From Pacificitalea manganoxidans (lineage in GTDB: Bacteria > Pseudomonadota > Alphaproteobacteria > Rhodobacterales > Rhodobacteraceae), in assembly GCF_002504165.1 (NCBI RefSeq), contig NZ_CP021404.1, positions 2,852,001 through 2,916,000 on the forward strand: a DNA stretch of 64,000 nucleotides, written 5' to 3'. This document shows positions 46,923 through 57,261 of this stretch, one piece after another; within the stretch, counting starts at the first letter, position 1; each line of letters opens with the position of its first letter. Position numbers and translations under genes: made by a program. The notes below the pieces were generated by a model that was given only the letters and a program-made list of their open reading frames with translations, did not search any database and had not been told where the DNA came from.

Positions 46923-47957
46923 TCAGCGGCAGTAGCTGCCTGACCGGTAGCGCGCGGTATCAAGGTGGAAATGATCGCGGTGAAACCGGTCCGACGCCGG
47001 TCCCAGAACCGTGCCGAAGGGGCCGCAGGCGGCTTTGTGCATCCGGCGCAGACGTTCGCCCGCAGTGCCGTTGTTCCAGTCTTTCAGCACCGATAATTCA
47101 TGGCCATTGGCCAGCTTGAACCCGGCGACATCGACAGCCCGCCCGCGCCCGTGTTCGCTGACCTTCGCGCCGGGCTGGTTGTTGCGGGTCCGGCAGGAGT
47201 AGGTCGCAACCACCCGGATCGAGGCCAGACCGCCCCCCATACGCCCGACCGCCGGTTTCACCCCCTGCTCCACCCATTGATCCAGCGCGCGGGCGGTGGT
47301 GCAGTCTATCGTGGCTGTCGCGCTGAGCGGCACGCCTGCCACCGCTGACACCTTTACCGCGTCGCCGGGGATGCCACAGCCCTTGATCCGCCCCGGAACG
47401 GGCGCAATGGTCACGCCCCGGATCGAGCGGCTGCCACAGACCGAACCTTGGACATTGGTGCCCACGCGGGGCACGGGCTGCGCGACCAACATCGCGGCGG
47501 CGGCACTGCGACGTTTGAGGTTTTGCGGCCTTGCCTCGGGGCGCAGGGACCGGGCAAGCCCGCGCGGCGACACCGCCGAGGCAGGCACAGCCGCGCGCAC
47601 CAATGCCTCGCCCTTGGCCGCCGCATCACCGGGGCGAGGGCTAGGCCGCAGGTCCGCGCCGATCCGCACGACCACGCCGCTTGGCATGATTTGCACATGC
47701 TTCACCCCGTCCGCCCGCTCCGCCTGCGTCACGGCGCGGCTGTCGGGCAGATCACGCACAACACGCGGAACGGCCTGCACCTGTCCTGCGGGTGTGATGT
47801 GGCGCACAGGCTTGGCTGGCGCGGCAGGTGCGGACGCCACGCGCGCCACGGGCCGTGGCGAAGTGGCTGGCGCGTCGGCCCATGCAGGCCCAGAGCACAG
47901 CGGTGTCAGCACCAGCATCAGCAGCGCCGCGCCATATGCAGCCTGCGCCCGGCTCAC
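46923..47957 (-). CDS. extensin-like family protein
   Basis: 344-residue secreted protein. After a signal peptide (about 1-25) comes a Pro/Ala/Arg-rich region, then the extensin-like C-terminal domain (about 180-344). That domain has SVCGSRSIRG, GIPGDAVKV, ATYSCRTRNNQPGAKVSEHGRGRAVDV and FHRDHFHLDTAR. The conserved His/Asp set resembles D-Ala-D-Ala-type peptidases, so a role in peptidoglycan is plausible. GTG start overlapping the tyrC stop (GTGA). Confidence 0.88.
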   Translation of the reverse strand: MSRAQAAYGAALLMLVLTPLCSGPAWADAPATSPRPVARVASAPAAPAKPVRHITPAGQVQAVPRVVRDLPDSRAVTQAERADGVKHVQIMPSGVVVRIGADLRPSPRPGDAAAKGEALVRAAVPASAVSPRGLARSLRPEARPQNLKRRSAAAAMLVAQPVPRVGTNVQGSVCGSRSIRGVTIAPVPGRIKGCGIPGDAVKVSAVAGVPLSATATIDCTTARALDQWVEQGVKPAVGRMGGGLASIRVVATYSCRTRNNQPGAKVSEHGRGRAVDVAGFKLANGHELSVLKDWNNGTAGERLRRMHKAACGPFGTVLGPASDRFHRDHFHLDTARYRSGSYCR

Positions 47958-48868
47958 CGCTTCACGCGGCCAAAGTCCGGGGCGTCGGTATCCTGCCCGG
48001 CCTCGATGATGCCGCGACGGATCGCCCGCGTTCGGGTGAAATAATCGAACAGCAGATCGCCATCGCCGGTGCGGATCGCGCGTTGCAGGGCGAACAGCTC
48101 CTCGGTGAAGCGGCCAAGGATCTCCAGCGTGGCTTCCTTGTTGTTCAAAAACACATCGCGCCACATCGTCGGATCGGACGCCGCGATGCGGGTAAAATCG
48201 CGAAACCCGGCGGCGGAATAACGGATCACCTCGCTGTCGGTCACGCGGCGCAGATCATCCGCCACACCCACCATCGTATAGGCGATCAGGTGCGGCGCGT
48301 GGCTGGTCACGGCAAGCACCAGATCATGGTGCTCGGCGTCCATATCCTCGACCGTCGCGCCCATGCCACGCCACAGCGCGCGCAACCGTTCCAGCGCGTC
48401 TGTATCCGTGTCGGCGTCCGGCACCAGCAAACAAAAGCGATTGTCGAAAAGCTCCGCAAATCCCGCGCGCGGGCCGGAATGTTCGGTCCCCGCCAAGGGA
48501 TGTGCGGGAATGAAATGTACGCCTTGGGGCAGATGCGGGGCGACGGCCTCGACCACGGCCTTTTTGACCGAGCCGACATCCGACACGGTGGCGCCCGGCT
48601 TTAGATGCGGGGCGATTTCCTCGGCCACCGGCCCCATCGCGCCAATCGGCACGCACAGCACGACCAAATCGGCATCGGCCGCGGCCTCCGCCGCTGTGTC
48701 GCAGATGCGGTCGCACAGGCCAATCTCGCGCGCAGTGGCGCGGGTTTCGGCGGACCGGGCATAGCCCGTCACCTCGGCTGCCAGACCGGCGCGGCGGATC
48801 GCCAGCGACATGGACCCGGCGATCAGCCCCAGACCGATCAGCGCAACGCGGTCGTAGACCCGGCTCAT
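47954..48868 (-). CDS. tyrC: prephenate/arogenate dehydrogenase
   Basis: NAD(P)-dependent dehydrogenase of tyrosine biosynthesis, 304 residues. Rossmann motif [15 protein letters not shown] (11-25), then the substrate-binding part [11 protein letters not shown] (about 147-157) with the family's His/Arg residues. It overlaps hisC by ATGA. The hisC-tyrC pairing is known in other alphaproteobacteria, where the aminotransferase can also serve aromatic synthesis. No ACT domain. Confidence 0.92.
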   Translation of the reverse strand: MSRVYDRVALIGLGLIAGSMSLAIRRAGLAAEVTGYARSAETRATAREIGLCDRICDTAAEAAADADLVVLCVPIGAMGPVAEEIAPHLKPGATVSDVGSVKKAVVEAVAPHLPQGVHFIPAHPLAGTEHSGPRAGFAELFDNRFCLLVPDADTDTDALERLRALWRGMGATVEDMDAEHHDLVLAVTSHAPHLIAYTMVGVADDLRRVTDSEVIRYSAAGFRDFTRIAASDPTMWRDVFLNNKEATLEILGRFTEELFALQRAIRTGDGDLLFDYFTRTRAIRRGIIEAGQDTDAPDFGRVKR

Positions 48869-49959
48869 GCCGCACCTCCCCGCTCGGCCCGGAAATCCGC
48901 CACGGCGTCCAGCACCCGCGTCACCGCCGCCTCGTCCCCCACAGTAATGCGCAGGCACTGCGGCAGGTTGTAGGAGCCGACGCGCCGCACGATCAGACCG
49001 CGGGATTGCAAGAACAGATCGCAGGCCTCGGCCTCGGCCGCGTCAGTAAAACGGGCAAGGATGAAATTCGCATCAGAGCGGTCAGAAGGAATGCCCAGAT
49101 CGGCCAGACCCTGCGCCAGCCGCGCGCGCTGGGTCGCGTTCTGCCTCAGACAGTTGGCAATATAGGCACGATCACGCACCGCAGCCTCGGCCGCGGCAAG
49201 CTGTGTGTTGGACAGGTTGAACGGCCCGCGAATGCGATTGAGCACGTCGATCACCTCGCGCGCGGCATAGGCCCAGCCAATGCGCAGCCCGCCCAGCCCG
49301 TAAAGCTTCGAGAAGGTGCGCGTCATCACCACGTTGGGGAATTCGTCGACCAGCGCGGCGCCACCGTCATAGCCCTCCGCGAATTCGGCATAGGCACCGT
49401 CAAGGACAAGGATCACATCCTCGGGCAGCCCCTCGGCCAGCCGGCGCAGATCCTGCTCTCCAATGAACGTGCCCGTCGGGTTGTTGGGGTTGGCGATAAA
49501 GACCAAGCGTGTGCGCTCGGTCACACCCGCAATCAGCGCCTCGACATCCGTCACGCGCTCCCGCTCCGGCACCTCCACGGGTGTGGCCCCAGCGGCCTTG
49601 GCACTAATCTTATACATGGAGAACCCATGTTCGGTATGCAGCACCTCATCACCCGGCCCGGCATAGGCCTGATTGAGGAAATGGATGATCTCGTCGGAGC
49701 CGACACCGCAGATGATCCGTTCCGGGTCGAGCCCGTGCACCGCGCCGATGGCAGCGCGCAACTCGGCATGGTCGGTGGACGGATAGCGATGCGCCTGTGC
49801 CGCCGATGCTGCGATTGCCTCGATTGCCGCCGGGCTGGGACCGAACGGGTTTTCGTTGGAGGACAGCTTCACCACGTCATCCACGCCCTCGACGCGGGAC
49901 TGCCCGCCGACATAAAGCGCGATATCCATGATGCCGGGCTGCGGCGCGATGCGGGGCAT
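48865..49959 (-). CDS. hisC: histidinol-phosphate aminotransferase
   Basis: PLP-dependent fold-type I aminotransferase, 364 residues. [13 protein letters not shown] (31-43) is the family start signature, NPNNPTG (158-164) and the cofactor lysine Lys218 in [16 protein letters not shown]. Together with tyrC it may also transaminate aromatic precursors. Upstream of the gene is a 212-bp gap with the rpsD terminator. Confidence 0.93.
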   Translation of the reverse strand: MPRIAPQPGIMDIALYVGGQSRVEGVDDVVKLSSNENPFGPSPAAIEAIAASAAQAHRYPSTDHAELRAAIGAVHGLDPERIICGVGSDEIIHFLNQAYAGPGDEVLHTEHGFSMYKISAKAAGATPVEVPERERVTDVEALIAGVTERTRLVFIANPNNPTGTFIGEQDLRRLAEGLPEDVILVLDGAYAEFAEGYDGGAALVDEFPNVVMTRTFSKLYGLGGLRIGWAYAAREVIDVLNRIRGPFNLSNTQLAAAEAAVRDRAYIANCLRQNATQRARLAQGLADLGIPSDRSDANFILARFTDAAEAEACDLFLQSRGLIVRRVGSYNLPQCLRITVGDEAAVTRVLDAVADFRAERGGAA

Positions 49960-50103
49960 TCAAAATTCCCTTCTGACGGTCGGCGTAACGGGCGGGGGGT
50001 GATCGTGCCGGTCGGTTCTACGGGCGGGGTGGCAAAAAACAAGGGCGGAGTGCGCCAGAGTCCCCACCCGCCAGTCTGTCCTATGACCGCGTTGCCATAA
50101 CGC

Positions 50104-50133
50104 AAAAGGCCGCCCCGGATCGGAGCGGCCTTT
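50104..50133 (-). terminator. rpsD terminator
   Basis: AAAGGCCGC (50104-50112) pairs with GCGGCCTTT (50125-50133); on the minus strand followed by TTTTGCG. Confidence 0.75.
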
Positions 50134-50171
50134 CTCAACATGTCGTCGGAAGCCCGAACGATCCGGCAGGA

Positions 50172-50792
50172 TCAGTTCTGAGCGTAGAATTCGATGACGA
50201 GGTTCGGCTCCATGTGCACCGGGTAGGGCACATCGCTGAGGCCGGGCATACGCACGAAGGTCGCGGTCAGCTTGTTGTGGTCGACTTCGAGGTAGTCGGG
50301 CACATCGCGCTCGGGCAGCTGGGTCGCTTCGAGGATCGCGGCCATCTGCTTGGACTTCTCGCGGACCTCGATCACATCGCCTTCCTTCACGCGGTAGGAG
50401 GGGATGTTCACGCGCTTGCCGTTCACCAGAACATGACCGTGGTTCACGAACTGACGGGCTGCGAACACGGTCGGCACGAATTTCGCGCGGTAAACGACAG
50501 CATCCAGACGGCGCTCCAGCAGACCGATGAGCAGCTCGCCGGTGTCGCCGCGCACACGCTCGGCTTCGGCAAAGATGCGGCGGAACTGTTTCTCGGTCAG
50601 GTCGCCGTAGTAGCCTTTCAGCTTCTGCTTGGCGCGCAGCTGCAGACCGAAGTCGCTGAGCTTGCCCTTGCGGCGCTGGCCGTGCTGGCCGGGGCCGTAT
50701 TCACGGCGGTTCACCGGGGATTTGGCGCGGCCCCAGATGTTTTCGCCCATACGGCGGTCGAGCTTGTACTTGGCAGAGGTGCGTTTGGTCAC
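50172..50792 (-). CDS. rpsD: 30S ribosomal protein S4
   Basis: 206 residues. The N-terminal segment [15 protein letters not shown] and the S4 RNA-binding domain ([35 protein letters not shown]) are complete. The start is GTG ([10 protein letters not shown]) with AAGGAGATCAGAC just before it. Monocistronic with a terminator downstream. The longer upstream reading frame is the promoter region, not the protein. Confidence 0.98.
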   Translation of the reverse strand: MTKRTSAKYKLDRRMGENIWGRAKSPVNRREYGPGQHGQRRKGKLSDFGLQLRAKQKLKGYYGDLTEKQFRRIFAEAERVRGDTGELLIGLLERRLDAVVYRAKFVPTVFAARQFVNHGHVLVNGKRVNIPSYRVKEGDVIEVREKSKQMAAILEATQLPERDVPDYLEVDHNKLTATFVRMPGLSDVPYPVHMEPNLVIEFYAQN

Positions 50793-51006
50793 CGTCTGAT
50801 CTCCTTCTAAAAATATCGAAGGGCGTTGTCCTCTCCCCACCGCGCAGACGCGGCGATCTTGCGGGGGCGACAGGCATCCCCTTGCGGGGGCCACCAACAC
50901 CAATGAAAACCCGGCCTGACGCAGATGCATCCGACCGGGATGGCGGGCTTATACAGCCCTGCCCCGCACTGTCAACCGCGACAGGCGGGCAGGCCTGTGT
51001 GCACGC

Positions 51007-51462
51007 TCAGCCGGGCAGCTTACCGGTTTGAACGTAGGTCAGGATCTGCACCACCTGTTCCGGCGTTTCAGCCACGGCCAACGCGGCGGCGTCGACCTCC
51101 TTTAACGCGTGCGCGTGGTCGGGCCCGTGCAGCACGATCAGCGCCTTGCCAAGTGCCGTCGCATAGCCCGCGTCAAACGCCGCATTCCACTGCTTATACT
51201 GATCGCCAAAGCGCACGACCACGACATCGGCGGCCTCGATCGCGGTGCGGGTGCGGATGGCGTTAAGCTTCGCGCCTTTGTGGTCGTGCCAGAACTTGTC
51301 GGTCTCCGCCCCAAGGATCGCCACGCCGCAATCGTCGCTTGCTGCGTGATCCGTGACTGGCGCGTCAAACCGCACATTCAGATCCGATCCCAACGCCGCC
51401 ACCCCGTTCACGATCCGCTCGCGCCAGTCGGTATGGATCTCGCCACTTAGATAAACCTGCAT
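51007..51462 (-). CDS. YtoQ family protein
   Basis: 151-residue protein related to nucleoside 2-deoxyribosyltransferases. MQVYLSGEIHTDWRERI starts the Rossmann-like fold, GAETDKFWHDHKGAKLNAIRT follows and DVVVVRFGDQYKQWNAAFDAGYA is the strand-helix with the conserved Gln/Asn/Asp. I place it in the YtoQ group, function unproven. Single-gene unit. Confidence 0.85.
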   Translation of the reverse strand: MQVYLSGEIHTDWRERIVNGVAALGSDLNVRFDAPVTDHAASDDCGVAILGAETDKFWHDHKGAKLNAIRTRTAIEAADVVVVRFGDQYKQWNAAFDAGYATALGKALIVLHGPDHAHALKEVDAAALAVAETPEQVVQILTYVQTGKLPG

Positions 51463-51558
51463 CTTTCCATCCTTCTTCTCATGGCAGAGGCCGCGCCTTG
51501 CGGTGCGGCCTCGTCGTGTTGCTTAGAATAGTCCTGCCCGAGATAGCGCGGGTCAAGC

Positions 51559-53976
51559 CTAGCCGCGCAGCGCGCCGCCCGTGGCCTTTGCGACTTTCTC
51601 GACGACCTTGCGGCCCACCGCTTCGATCTCGTCTTCGGTAAGGGTGCGGTCCTGCGGTTGCAGACGGACGCTGATCGCGAGGCTCTTCTTGCCTGCGCCC
51701 ATCTGGGCTGCGGCCTTCTCGCCGGTGAATTCGTCGAACACGCGAACCTCCTCGATCAGCGCCTTGTCGGCCCCCTGCGCGGCGTTGACCAGCGTCAGCG
51801 CCTCGACATCGGCATCGACGACAAAGGCGAAGTCACGTTCGACCGGTTGCAGATCGTTGAGCACCAATGCGCCACGGGCAGGCGAGCTGGATTTCGGGAA
51901 CGGCACCTCGGCGGGCCAGATCGTGAAGCCGACCGCCGGACCCTTCACGCCCATCTCGCGCAGCACCTTGGGATGAATTTCACCGAACACGGCGAGCACC
52001 TTTTTCGGGCCAAGGCAGATTTTGCCCGAGCGGCCTGGATGCCACCAATCGGCAGTGCCGCGCAGGATCTGTGCCTTGGCGGGTGCGCCGATGGCGGCCA
52101 GTGCAGCTTCGACATCTGCCTTGGCATCGAACAGATCGACAGGACGACGGGTGCCATGCAGATCGCGCGGCGCGCTGGCGCCCACTAGCAGACCGGCAGC
52201 CATCACGCCCTGTTGCCCCGGCTCGCCACCGTGGAACACTGCACCCAGTTCAAACAGCGCCTGATCGGCAAACCCGCGCGCCTGATTGCGGGCAGCGGCC
52301 TGCAACAGACCGGGCAGCAGGTCCGGACGCAGGTGGCTCATCTCGGACGAGATCGGGTTCTCCAGCCGGGTCGCATCGGTGCCGCCACCAAACAGCGCAG
52401 CACCGGCCTGATCGACAAAGGAATAGGTGATGCATTCGTTATAGCCGAGCGCGGCGATGGTGCGGCGCAGCATCCGCTCGCGCTTCTGCGCGGGCGTCAG
52501 GATCGCCTCCGGCACACCCGCCTGAACACGAGCAAGCGGCTTGCCTTCCAGCCGGGTGAGCGAGGCGATGCGCGCGACTTCTTCGACCAGATCGGCCTCG
52601 CCCATCACATCGGGGCGCCAGCTGGGCACCTGCGCCATGTCACCATCCAGCACGAAGCCAAGCGCGGTCAGCGACGCGCGCTGGGTGTCCGCCGGGATCT
52701 CCATCCCCACAAGGCTTTCGACCCGCGCGGTGTTCAAACGATACGCGCGGGCGTGATCCGGCTCCTGCCCGGCCTTGACGATCTCCGACGGCTCACCACC
52801 GCACAGATCCAAGATCATTTGCGTTGCTGCCTCCAGCCCCGGCCCGGTCCAGTCCGGATCGACACCCCGCTCAAAACGGTAGCGCGCATCGGAATTGATT
52901 TTCAGCGCGCGGCCCGTATGCGCGGTGCGCACAGTCTCGAACCACGCGGATTCGACAAACACATCGATGGTGTCATCCGTCACGCCGGTCGCCAGACCGC
53001 CCATCACGCCCGCGATGGATTGCACGCCGTTATCGTCGGAAATCACCGTGGCACCGACGGGCATGGTGTAGGTTTTCTCATCCAGACCGGTCAGCTCTTC
53101 GCCGCCCTGCGCGGCATGCACCCGCAGATTGCCTGCAACCTTCGCCGCGTCAAAGACGTGCAGCGGACGGGCGCGGTCATAGGCGAAGTAGTTCGTCACA
53201 TCGACCAGCGCGGAAATGGGGCGCAGACCAATCGCGCGCAGCCGCCGTTGCAACCATTCGGGCGAGGGGCCGTTTTTCACGCCACGGATCAGGCGTCCGT
53301 AGAAAACCGGTGCGGCCTCTGCCGCGTCCGCGTCGATGGTTACGGCAATCGGGCTGGGGAACCCGCCTGTGACCTGCACATCCTCGCGCGCGATCAACTG
53401 GCCCAAGCCCCGCGCGGCCAGATCCCGCGCCACTCCGCGCACGGCCAGTGCATCGGGGCGGTTGGGGGTGATCGCGATTTCGATCACCGGATCGTTGAGC
53501 TTCCGATAATCGATGAAACGTTCGCCCAGCGGCGCGTCCTGCGGCAGGTCGATGATGCCGTCATGATCGTCGGACAGCATCAGCTCCCGCTCGGAGCAGA
53601 GCATCCCGTTCGATTCAACACCGCGGATCACCCCCGGCTTCAAATCGACGCCCGTGCCCGGCACATGGGTGCCCACGGGGGCGAAAACCCCGACCAGCCC
53701 GGTGCGTGCATTCGGGGCACCGCAGACCACCTGCACCTCCTCGGACGCGGCATCGGGGCCGTTGGGCCATGTTTCGACGCGGCACAGGCGCAGCCGGTCG
53801 GCATCGGGGTGCTGCTCCGCCGAAATGACCCGGCAGATCCGAAACGCACCAAGGCTCGCGGCAGGATCTTCGACCCCTTCGACTTCAAGCCCCAGATCGG
53901 TCAGCGTCTCGAGGATCTCATCAAGCGGCGCCTGAGTGTCCAGATGATCCTTCAGCCAGTCGAGGGTGAATTTCAT
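51559..53976 (-). CDS. pheT: phenylalanine-tRNA ligase beta subunit
   Basis: 805 residues, normal for PheT. Domains in order: N-terminal HTH-like, tRNA-binding EMAP domain (about 38-150), B3/B4 editing domain (about 210-390), B5, the catalytic-like core and the C-terminal FDX-ACB domain (about 710-805, LNDLQPVERDFAFVVD). Not adjacent to pheS: a small plus-strand gene and 400 bp lie between. Confidence 0.97.
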   Translation of the reverse strand: MKFTLDWLKDHLDTQAPLDEILETLTDLGLEVEGVEDPAASLGAFRICRVISAEQHPDADRLRLCRVETWPNGPDAASEEVQVVCGAPNARTGLVGVFAPVGTHVPGTGVDLKPGVIRGVESNGMLCSERELMLSDDHDGIIDLPQDAPLGERFIDYRKLNDPVIEIAITPNRPDALAVRGVARDLAARGLGQLIAREDVQVTGGFPSPIAVTIDADAAEAAPVFYGRLIRGVKNGPSPEWLQRRLRAIGLRPISALVDVTNYFAYDRARPLHVFDAAKVAGNLRVHAAQGGEELTGLDEKTYTMPVGATVISDDNGVQSIAGVMGGLATGVTDDTIDVFVESAWFETVRTAHTGRALKINSDARYRFERGVDPDWTGPGLEAATQMILDLCGGEPSEIVKAGQEPDHARAYRLNTARVESLVGMEIPADTQRASLTALGFVLDGDMAQVPSWRPDVMGEADLVEEVARIASLTRLEGKPLARVQAGVPEAILTPAQKRERMLRRTIAALGYNECITYSFVDQAGAALFGGGTDATRLENPISSEMSHLRPDLLPGLLQAAARNQARGFADQALFELGAVFHGGEPGQQGVMAAGLLVGASAPRDLHGTRRPVDLFDAKADVEAALAAIGAPAKAQILRGTADWWHPGRSGKICLGPKKVLAVFGEIHPKVLREMGVKGPAVGFTIWPAEVPFPKSSSPARGALVLNDLQPVERDFAFVVDADVEALTLVNAAQGADKALIEEVRVFDEFTGEKAAAQMGAGKKSLAISVRLQPQDRTLTEDEIEAVGRKVVEKVAKATGGALRG

Positions 53977-54395
53977 CTCAGCGTCCTTTGGTTTTCCGGC
54001 CCCGCGGGCGGGGGCTGCGTGTCTGTGGTCATGTCGGACGCTCTCCTAGCCGATCACCGCGCCAAGGGGAAGGCATGGCCACGCCGCACCGGTAACGCGA
54101 AAGCGCGGCTGGGCAGCCCGACCCGCAGGGGCCGCGTGCAAGATGCGGTGCGAAACCGGGCAAAGGGCAGGCGGGGTTGAGCATCATTCTGCCGATCACC
54201 GCACGGTTGTATTTTCGCGCTAGCGGCCCCGGACCCGAGCGGATAGCGAGGGCCTACCGGAATGAGGCGATTTCATGTCCGGCCGAGAGGGCTGCCACAA
54301 CTTTGCCTCTCTTGCCACAATTTTGCCACATTTACGTCCCAAGAATTACTTGGATTTGGTGGGGGCCGAATCTAACGAGTTCGAGGTTTATCAGT
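53977..54395. other. pheT upstream region with three TGCCACA repeats
   Basis: No convincing gene: one frame (54177-54635) is open through it but only its last part (from 54396) looks coding. It contains three direct copies of TGCCACA at 54293, 54313 and 54324. Confidence 0.6.
54293..54331 (+). repeat. three direct repeats TGCCACAA/TGCCACAT
   Basis: Starts at 54293, 54313 and 54324 (spacing 20 and 11 bp, close to two and one helical turns), about 65-100 bp upstream of the small membrane gene. May be a regulatory site; the binding protein is unknown. Confidence 0.5.
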
Positions 54396-54635
54396 ATGGC
54401 CCCTCATCCCGATCTGCCCAGTTGGCTGACGCGCCCCGCAGTGTTTGGTGTTTTGTTTGTGTTAGCGTTAGCCATAGCCAATGTCCCATCAGATCATAGC
54501 GGCAAAGCCGGCAGCTTTACCTGCGCGACGCTGACTAATGATCCTGGGGTCAACACGATGCTCTGCCGTTTGTCTCCCGCCCGGATCTGGAAGACACCGG
54601 TTGTTGAGCTTCTGCATTGGCCGGGTGCGCGGTAA
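54396..54635 (+). CDS. small membrane protein, hypothetical
   Basis: 79-residue protein, MAPHPDLPSWLTRPAVFG, with one transmembrane segment (about 15-32) and a periplasmic part holding two cysteines. Not recognised. The frame is followed by a strong hairpin with T-run, which supports it. It is less GC-rich than its neighbours. Confidence 0.5.
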   Translation: MAPHPDLPSWLTRPAVFGVLFVLALAIANVPSDHSGKAGSFTCATLTNDPGVNTMLCRLSPARIWKTPVVELLHWPGAR

Positions 54636-54682
54636 GGTAAGCTGCCCCCTACCCCGCGCCAACCCGTATCCTCGTGATTAAC

Positions 54683-54714
54683 AAAGGCGGCTCGCTTGCG
54701 CGGGCCGCCTTTTT
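54683..54714. terminator. bidirectional terminator between the small gene and pheS
   Basis: AAAGGCGGC (54683-54691) pairs with GCCGCCTTT (54704-54712), followed by TT and preceded by A3, so usable in both directions. Confidence 0.85.
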
Positions 54715-54745
54715 CATGGGGTTGGCAAATCTGGCTGTCGCCTGC

Positions 54746-55807
54746 TCAGGCCACGAGCCCGGCATGCAGCGACGGCGCATCAAGCGCGGCAAACCCGTAA
54801 TGCCGCAGCCAGCGCAGGTCGCTGTCAAAGAAGGCGCGCAGATCGGGGATCCCGTATTTCAGCATGGCGATCCGGTCGATCCCCATCCCAAAGGCAAAGC
54901 CCTGCCACTGATCCGGGTCAATCCCTCCGGAGCGCAACACATGCGGATGCACCATTCCGGAGCCCAGAACCTCCAGCCAGCCGTCGCCTTCGCCGACCTT
55001 CAGCGTGCCGTCCTGCCACGAACACTGAATGTCGACCTCGGCCGAAGGTTCGGTGAAGGGGAAATGCGAGGCGCGGAAGCGGGTTTTGACCTTGGTGCCG
55101 AAATAGGCAGAGAAGAACTCCTCCAGCACCCATTTCAGGTTAGCCATCGAAATATCGCGGTCGATCGCCAGCCCTTCGACCTGATGGAACATCGGCGTAT
55201 GGGTCTGGTCGTAATCCGAACGGTAGACCCGGCCCGGAGAGATTGTGCGAATGGGCGCACCACGCTGCTGCATGGAGCGGATCTGCACCGGAGAGGTATG
55301 GGTGCGCAACACATGCGGCTCGTCGCTATCTCCGGCCATGTAGAACGTGTCCATCTCCGCCCGCGCAGGGTGATGGCCGGGGATGTTCAGGGCATCGAAG
55401 TTATACCATGCGGTTTCGACCTGCGGGCCCTCGGCCACGGCAAAGCCCATATCGGCAAAGATCGCGGTGACCTCTTCGGTCACCTGACTGACCGGGTGGA
55501 TGGTGCCCCGGCGCTGCGGACGGCCCGGCAGGGTCACGTCGAGCCATTCGGATTTCAGACGCTCGTCCAGCGCGGCATCGGCCAACGCGGCCTTTTTGCC
55601 CGCCAGCGCGCTATTGATCCCATCTTTCAGGGCGTTGAGCGCGGGGCCCGCGGATTTGCGCTCCTCCGGGGTCATCTTGCCCAGCTCGCGCATCTTCAGG
55701 CTGACCTCGCCTTTCTTGCCCACGGCCTGCACGCGCAGCGCCTCAAGCGCCGCCTCGTCAGAGGCTCCGGCAATCAGGTCGATGTATTTTTGTCTGAGGT
55801 CGTCCAT
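54746..55807 (-). CDS. pheS: phenylalanine-tRNA ligase alpha subunit
   Basis: 353 residues. The N-terminal coiled coil (about 1-90) precedes the class II core: [19 protein letters not shown], motif 2 around [23 protein letters not shown], and motif 3 [18 protein letters not shown]. The start [10 protein letters not shown] at 55807 is taken; the longer frame upstream is the repeat region. Confidence 0.97.
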   Translation of the reverse strand: MDDLRQKYIDLIAGASDEAALEALRVQAVGKKGEVSLKMRELGKMTPEERKSAGPALNALKDGINSALAGKKAALADAALDERLKSEWLDVTLPGRPQRRGTIHPVSQVTEEVTAIFADMGFAVAEGPQVETAWYNFDALNIPGHHPARAEMDTFYMAGDSDEPHVLRTHTSPVQIRSMQQRGAPIRTISPGRVYRSDYDQTHTPMFHQVEGLAIDRDISMANLKWVLEEFFSAYFGTKVKTRFRASHFPFTEPSAEVDIQCSWQDGTLKVGEGDGWLEVLGSGMVHPHVLRSGGIDPDQWQGFAFGMGIDRIAMLKYGIPDLRAFFDSDLRWLRHYGFAALDAPSLHAGLVA

Positions 55808-55963
55808 CGGAACACTCCGCCTTCGTTCGGGCCGAGGGGGTATCACACCCCGCCCCGAAAGCAAGAGGCAGGGGTATGGGCGGGGGTGCCTGCTTTGGGG
55901 AGAGGGGGGAGGGCGGGCGCGCTGGGTTGTGGGCGTATGCGCTGCGTCGTTCCTCGCCCTATT

Positions 55964-56130
55964 GTGCAACGCAAGCCTGCCCGGGGGATGGCGCTGCAAC
56001 AATCGATTGGTGCGCTTTATCCCAATCACACACCTCCCCGCTCAGAGGTCAGCGTGAGGTGGCAAAGCGCCAGCCCGCGAGGCCGGGCAGGCGCTCGCCC
56101 GCGCGGCCTTTGGCCTTGTTCGCGGGCGGA
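55964..56130. repeat. dispersed structured intergenic repeat, copy B
   Basis: Homologous to 15971-16131. The outer inverted repeat GCCTGCCCGG / CCGGGCAGGC is perfect here; an inner stem GCGCTTT / AAAGCGC is present. A second terminal hairpin CGCCCGCG (56096-56103) / CGCGGGCG (56121-56128) follows, and this last hairpin is the one found alone at 8024-8060. Confidence 0.75.
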
Positions 56131-56153
56131 AGCTCCCCGCTCCACCCGCAACG

Positions 56154-56184
56154 AAAAAGGGCCGCCCCCGGGGGGACGGCCCTT
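56154..56184 (-). terminator. rplT terminator
   Basis: AAGGGCCG (56157-56164) pairs with CGGCCCTT (56177-56184); on the minus strand it ends in T5. Confidence 0.85.
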
Positions 56185-56206
56185 CTATTCATCGCGCGGT
56201 GCAGCC

Positions 56207-56572
56207 TTAGGCGGCGAGCGCGGTCTTTACCTGTGCAACGATCGAGCCGAATGCATCGGGCTCGTTCACGGCGAGATCGGCCAGAACCTTACGGTCGACT
56301 TCGATGCCAGCCAGTGCGAGGCCGTTGATGAAACGCGAATAGGTCAGCGCTTCGTCGTGGCTGCGCACAGCGGCGTTGATCCGCTGGATCCACAGAGCGC
56401 GGAACTGACGCTTGCGTGCCTTGCGGTCGCGCGTGGCGTACTGGTTCGCCTTGTCGACGGCCTGGGTTGCGACGCGGAAGTTCGTGGAGCGGCGGCCATA
56501 GTAGCCTTTCGCTGCCTTGATGACCTTCTTGTGACGGGCGTGGGTGACAACACCGCCTTTGACTCGTGCCAT
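56207..56572 (-). CDS. rplT: 50S ribosomal protein L20
   Basis: 121 residues with the L20 pattern [19 protein letters not shown] and [19 protein letters not shown]. Directly downstream of rpmI (12 bp), as in most bacteria. No infC is adjacent within this window. Confidence 0.98.
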   Translation of the reverse strand: MARVKGGVVTHARHKKVIKAAKGYYGRRSTNFRVATQAVDKANQYATRDRKARKRQFRALWIQRINAAVRSHDEALTYSRFINGLALAGIEVDRKVLADLAVNEPDAFGSIVAQVKTALAA

Positions 56573-56584
56573 GTTCCGACCTCC

Positions 56585-56785
56585 TTAGCGCGCGTAGGGC
56601 ATGTATTTCTTGACGATGCCCTCATCGGGCTTCGACAAGAGGGTGGTGCCGCGGGCGTCACGGATGAACTTCGTCGTCCGCTTGATCATGCCGTGGCGCT
56701 TGCCGGCCTGACCGGCCTTGACGCGGCCGGAGGCCGTCATCTTAAAGCGCTTTTTGGCGCTCGATTTCGTCTTCATCTTGGGCAT
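56585..56785 (-). CDS. rpmI: 50S ribosomal protein L35
   Basis: 66 residues, starting [15 protein letters not shown], with the basic pattern [26 protein letters not shown] precedes the ATG. First gene of rpmI-rplT. Confidence 0.98.
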   Translation of the reverse strand: MPKMKTKSSAKKRFKMTASGRVKAGQAGKRHGMIKRTTKFIRDARGTTLLSKPDEGIVKKYMPYAR

Positions 56786-56941
56786 TTGACACTCCTTCGT
56801 CTGGGGTCTTCGGAACGCGGCAAGGCATGCCTCTCGGCCCGCCACGTGGATCAGAGGCGCCGTATAGGCGCGGGCGCCCAGTATGGCAAGGGGATTCGGT
56901 CGGGTTTGTCGCCGATGCGACCGGCACAATGACCTACCGGA

Positions 56942-57166
56942 TCAGTTCAGCACGCGCGCCACGACATTGAAGAACACGTCCGGCAGTTCGCCAAAGGTAT
57001 AGCCACCGGGGTTCTGCATGATGGCGACCGAGATCAACCCCGCCGCAATCATCACCATGATCGCCCCGGCGCGGGGTGTGCGGCTTTCGGAGTAAGCCCC
57101 CAAAAGCGACGGGATCGAGAGCACACCGATCACCATGCCAATCACCAAAATCAGATCAGGATCCAC
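56942..57166 (-). CDS. small membrane protein, hypothetical
   Basis: 74-residue protein with two transmembrane segments (about 4-22 and 34-50). The start is taken as GTG at 57166 (DPDLILVIGMVIG follows), with GAGG upstream; a longer ATG start at 57196 adds ten residues. It lies between pyk and rpmI on the same strand. Not recognised. Confidence 0.7.
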   Translation of the reverse strand: MDPDLILVIGMVIGVLSIPSLLGAYSESRTPRAGAIMVMIAAGLISVAIMQNPGGYTFGELPDVFFNVVARVLN

Positions 57167-57261
57167 CCCTGCGCCTCCCCTGTTGCCGGGCTTCACAGCC
57201 GGGCCGGTCCAGCCGCGCGGGCGGCCAAGGTCCGGCGGAACCGCCGCCGGACCAAACTTGG

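Larger units (their letters stand above)
55808..56206. other. gene-free interval with repeat copy B and the rplT terminator
   Basis: No convincing coding frame. It holds the dispersed repeat (55964-56130) and the terminator of rplT (56154-56184). Confidence 0.8.

Noticed and set aside
54674-56932. Very long plus-strand open frame opposite pheS, rplT and rpmI
   Set aside because: It runs through the intergenic repeat and antisense to well-defined genes; high GC gives long chance frames.
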